A DNA stretch of 13,580 bases from a bacterium (GTDB taxonomy: Bacteria; Patescibacteriota; Minisyncoccia; 2-02-FULL-40-12; IGHO2-12-FULL-4): positions 1 through 13,580 of the forward strand of contig JAUYPS010000008.1 of assembly GCA_030695705.1 (NCBI GenBank), given 5' to 3'. Numbering within the stretch: position 1 is the first letter of the stretch; every line of letters starts with the position of its first letter. Position numbers and translations under genes: made by a program. Below the pieces are notes generated by a model. The model saw nothing but the letters and a program-made list of their open reading frames with translations. It ran no database searches and was not told the origin of the DNA. Shown piece after piece: positions 10,522 through 13,580 of the stretch.

Positions 10522-13500
10522 ATGGGTTTTGTTCAATACATTTCTTTGGCTGAAGCATCTAAACTCTCTCCTTATTCCCAGGAGTATTTAAGTTTACTGG
10601 CGCGGCGTGGAAAAATTTTTGCTAAAAAAATCGGGCGTAATTGGTACACTACGCGCGAAGCGCTTGCTGATTATATTAGCAAACAAGATATTATCGAAAA
10701 TGTTTCTGCCACGCTTGTTTCTGCTTCTTCTGATGACGAAAAAAATATTCACGCTAAGCACTCGCAAATTTTTGAAGAATTTGAAAAAGTAAATGTTGAG
10801 AAGTCGGCTCCTGTTTTTTCGCCTCCTGTTGTGCCGGTACAGAATATTCCTGTTCAACAACTTCCTGTAGTTGTACCCGATCAACATGCCGCCGAATTAA
10901 TTGAAATTAAAAAAAGAGAAGAAGAAATTGCCGGAACGCAAAATGTTGTTTTTGAAAAGTTGGACAAGCTTTCCGGTTCGCTGGAAAAATTTGCCCGACA
11001 GATTACCGAAAAAGTCAGCAAGCCGGTTGAACATCCACATCCTGTAAATTCTCTTTATTCCTCTGGCTCTTCCGGCCGCGGAATGTTCAGGATGACAACA
11101 GTGATGGTGACGGTTGTTGTCATCCTTTTTCTTTTGGTTGGAGGATTTGGTTTTGGACAAACTGATTACGTTGCCCGTCAGATTAAAAAGGCCTTCAAAG
11201 ATGCCGATACTTTGCAGGGATACTTTCCGGGCACTCACGCCAACGAGGTTTTGGTCTTAGATAAAAATGGCAACGTCTCTATTTTTGGACATATAGAAAC
11301 CCAAGGCCAGTTACGTTCCCATGCTCCGGAAGGAGTGGCTCCGATTGTCATTGACTCTGTTACCAAGGTAGAAAATTTAAATGCCGACTATTTTGACGAC
11401 CTTGACTCCAAGGACTTTACTCTCGCTTTTGTTACTAAAAATGGCAATGTTACCCACGAAGATGTTTTTCTGGAAGGCAATGTAGAAGTGGGGAAGACCC
11501 TTACGGTCAAAGGCGCTGCTAAACTGCTTGATTCCCTCACTGTCTATGGGAAATTAGGAGTCTTTGCCGAAGCGGTTTTCGGTAAAGACGTAAAACTGAC
11601 GGCCGGTAACTTGCAATTGGATAAAGGTCATGCGGTTCTCCAAGAGGGGAATCTTAAATTGGCTACCGGCACCATCGAAATTAACAACCGCTCTTTAATT
11701 AAAAATTTAAATGCTGAATTTTTGCAGGGGACGCAACCTTCTGATTACACTCTCGATTTTGTGGTTGGCAACGGCGATTCCACTGATCGCGTAGCATTCT
11801 TCAATGGAGGTCTCTATGGCGGAGATGGAGCTTTTTCCAGTTTGGGAGTGGCGGGTGATGTCAGTATCGGCAGTGAAAATGATGACGACAATACTGTTTC
11901 TATTTTCTCCAAAAAATTTGACTTGGATCGTTTGGGGAATATTACTACATCGGGCAATGTCGGAATTGGCGGTACATTGTCTACCGGTCCGATAATTTCT
12001 AATTTGATTCCTTCCGGTTCTTTTGATCTTGGTTCATCAACTAATCGTTGGAATAAAATTTTTGGTGCTACCGGCGATTTTACCAATCTGTCTGCATCTA
12101 GTTTAACCGTATCCGGCAGCGCTAACTTTACCGGTACTTCCAGTTCTTCTTTTCGCATTAACTCTGATAACACCGCCTCGGATTCGGAAGACAGCTATCT
12201 TGCTTTTGATCGCGGTAATTTTGCTAACGGCAGTTTGAGACAGCATGCGATGATCACATGGAACTCAACTGCTAAACGTTTTGATATCAATCAGCCGATT
12301 CATATTTCTAGCTCATCTTTTACCGCTTGGGGGGATATCACTCTTGGCAGTATTTCTTCCAACGCTCTCACTCTTAATACCTCCACTGTTTCTATTCCTA
12401 ATAATTTAAATTTTGATTCTAATACTTTTTTCCTTGATTCAACTAACAATCGGGTTGGTATCTTAACCATCGCCCCCTCCACCGTCTTTGAAGTCCAAGG
12501 CACCGCCTCCGCCTCTTACCTGCTGACCGGCAACACTCTGCAGGTAGGAGGATTCTCTTCCGCGGCTTACAGCCGATTCGGGACGGCTACCGCCACTCAG
12601 ACCGCTTTCATCACCACCACCAACGACCTCTTAATCTCCGGGGACTTAGAAGTAGACGGCAAAGTCTTCTTTGACGACACCGCCTCGGTTGCTTCCAACT
12701 TTGAAGTGGGAGGATATGCCTCCATCTCCAACACCCTCTATGTTTCCACCCTGGGCAAGACGGGTAATGTGGGGATAGGGACCGCTTCTCCCAATGCCAC
12801 TCTCTCTGTCATCGGCTCTGGCTCCTACTCCGGCCTGCTCACTCTCACCAATCAAGGTGCGGTTCACACCGGCTCTTGGCCGGACTTTATCGGTACCAAC
12901 GGCACCACCCTCCTCATCAATCCCTCCTCGGCGGTGGCGGATGGCAATCTCCTGACCATCTCCGTGGCTTCCTCTCCCAAGGTGGTCATTGACGCGGAAG
13001 GAGACATCTTTGCCAAGTCCCTGACCTTGACCGGCACCACCACCCAGGCCACCACCGTTACGACTGGTAACTTAACCGTGGAAGGCAATACCACTCTGGG
13101 GGACGCGCAAACCGATGTGATCAAATTAACCGGCATCATCCGCCCTTTCTCTCTGACCACCTTCCCCCTTCTTGTCCGCGCTTCCACTTCCCAGACGGAG
13201 GATGTCTTCCGGTTTCAGGATACCAACGCCAACATTCTCCTTACTCTCGACCAAGGTTCCGGCCTTCTGACTGCTTCTTCCGGTTTTAACTTTGCTCTGG
13301 GAGGATCCACAGCGACAGTTTCTTACAGCCGTCTTGGCACCAACACCACCACCTATTCCTCCGACCTTAGTAAGTTCAATGATCTGTTGATCTCCGGCAA
13401 CCTGGAGGTTGACCTCAAGTCCTACTTTGATGCCCCCGGAGAATTCCAAGGCACCGCCTCCGCCTCTTACCTCCTGACCGGCAACACCCTGCAGGTAGGA

Positions 13501-13580
13501 GGATTCTCTTCCGCGGCTTACAGCCGATTCGGGACGGCTACCGCCACTCAGACCGCTTTCATCACCACCACCAACGACCT
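10522..13580 (+). CDS. Giant surface protein: HTH head, coiled coil, one membrane segment, tail-fibre-like repeats (partial)
   Basis: The frame is open from the ATG to the window edge, giving 1019 codons, with the 3' end missing. Residues 1-55 form a MerR/excisionase-like helix-turn-helix (YISLAEASKLSPYSQEYL, then GKIFAKKIGRNWYTTREAL). Residues about 90-120 are proline/valine-rich, about 124-166 form a coiled coil, and about 191-211 form a single membrane segment. All the rest is Ser/Thr/Gly/Asn-rich with beta-strand character. It includes LGSSTNRWNKI (503-513), NRVGILTIAPS (643-653) and GNVGIGTASPN (749-759), a pattern common in phage tail-fibre-like proteins that end in an intramolecular chaperone. 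The expected topology is head in the cytoplasm and repeats outside, perhaps for host-cell contact. No Shine-Dalgarno sequence is seen. GC rises sharply near 12465. A C-terminal chaperone (S74) or anchor may lie beyond the window. Confidence 0.85.
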   Translation, partial: MGFVQYISLAEASKLSPYSQEYLSLLARRGKIFAKKIGRNWYTTREALADYISKQDIIENVSATLVSASSDDEKNIHAKHSQIFEEFEKVNVEKSAPVFSPPVVPVQNIPVQQLPVVVPDQHAAELIEIKKREEEIAGTQNVVFEKLDKLSGSLEKFARQITEKVSKPVEHPHPVNSLYSSGSSGRGMFRMTTVMVTVVVILFLLVGGFGFGQTDYVARQIKKAFKDADTLQGYFPGTHANEVLVLDKNGNVSIFGHIETQGQLRSHAPEGVAPIVIDSVTKVENLNADYFDDLDSKDFTLAFVTKNGNVTHEDVFLEGNVEVGKTLTVKGAAKLLDSLTVYGKLGVFAEAVFGKDVKLTAGNLQLDKGHAVLQEGNLKLATGTIEINNRSLIKNLNAEFLQGTQPSDYTLDFVVGNGDSTDRVAFFNGGLYGGDGAFSSLGVAGDVSIGSENDDDNTVSIFSKKFDLDRLGNITTSGNVGIGGTLSTGPIISNLIPSGSFDLGSSTNRWNKIFGATGDFTNLSASSLTVSGSANFTGTSSSSFRINSDNTASDSEDSYLAFDRGNFANGSLRQHAMITWNSTAKRFDINQPIHISSSSFTAWGDITLGSISSNALTLNTSTVSIPNNLNFDSNTFFLDSTNNRVGILTIAPSTVFEVQGTASASYLLTGNTLQVGGFSSAAYSRFGTATATQTAFITTTNDLLISGDLEVDGKVFFDDTASVASNFEVGGYASISNTLYVSTLGKTGNVGIGTASPNATLSVIGSGSYSGLLTLTNQGAVHTGSWPDFIGTNGTTLLINPSSAVADGNLLTISVASSPKVVIDAEGDIFAKSLTLTGTTTQATTVTTGNLTVEGNTTLGDAQTDVIKLTGIIRPFSLTTFPLLVRASTSQTEDVFRFQDTNANILLTLDQGSGLLTASSGFNFALGGSTATVSYSRLGTNTTTYSSDLSKFNDLLISGNLEVDLKSYFDAPGEFQGTASASYLLTGNTLQVGGFSSAAYSRFGTATATQTAFITTTND
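12490..12629 (+). repeat. Surface-gene DNA repeat, copy 1
   Basis: This 140-base stretch recurs at 13441-13580 with three mismatches by eye, a 951-base (317-codon) period. It encodes QGTASASYLLTGNTLQVGG and following residues. The match probably extends beyond the right edge of the window. Confidence 0.93.
13441..13580 (+). repeat. Surface-gene DNA repeat, copy 2 (cut by window edge)
   Basis: Second copy of the 12490-12629 sequence, in the same frame. Two of the three differences are silent (CTG/CTC, ACT/ACC) and one changes Val to Phe. A diverged partial copy precedes it at about 13288-13437 (VSYSRLG, then NDLLISGNLEVD). Confidence 0.93.

Noticed and set aside
11814..12173. Minus-strand frames inside the surface-protein gene, including those near 12646-13449
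   Set aside because: Low-complexity repeat DNA gives long shadow frames; the plus frame is continuous with a coherent HTH, membrane segment and repeats.
12490..13580. CRISPR array
   Set aside because: The repeats are 140 bases or more, in-frame coding sequence, with a period of 951 bases.

Overview
The window looks like chromosomal DNA from a Patescibacteria (CPR) genome, most likely Parcubacteria-like. The reasons are very compact housekeeping genes, shortened translation factors (RF1 and PrmC without their N-terminal domains, a 149-residue EF-Ts), single-anchor membrane proteins of unknown function, and a giant repetitive surface protein. This placement is inferred from gene style; no phylogeny was run.

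Left part (1-4771): translation genes. A leftward operon rpmE-prmC-prfA-orf164 and a rightward operon rpsB-tsf-orf198 diverge from a 70-bp region with two back-to-back extended -10 promoters. The rightward unit continues into tRNA-Thr(CGU), tRNA-Thr(UGU), tRNA-Tyr(GUA), tRNA-Thr(GGU), rpmG and tRNA-Trp(CCA). It ends in a 24-bp perfect palindrome and a rho-independent terminator that also serves the convergent gene.

Middle part (4781-10025): accessory genes. A leftward 1148-residue protein combines several N-terminal Myb/SANT-like DNA-binding segments with two metallophosphoesterase-like domains, the first without metal ligands and the second with most of them. Divergent from it is a 443-residue polytopic membrane protein built from three copies of one repeat with identically spaced Arg, Gly and Glu residues. 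An 83-residue MerR/excisionase-type regulator faces it. The first two are the best candidates here for an undescribed system.

Right part (10026-13580): a 496-bp intergenic region, then a surface-protein gene that runs off the window. The intergenic region holds an extended -10 promoter, DnaA-like boxes, short tandem repeats and a probable ~92-nt RNA on the minus strand. That RNA is antisense to the leader of the surface-protein gene. The surface protein has a cytoplasmic helix-turn-helix head, a coiled coil, one membrane segment and at least 800 residues of beta-rich tail-fibre-like repeats. Within it GC content jumps from about 30-35% to about 60% near position 12465, where nearly identical DNA repeats begin.
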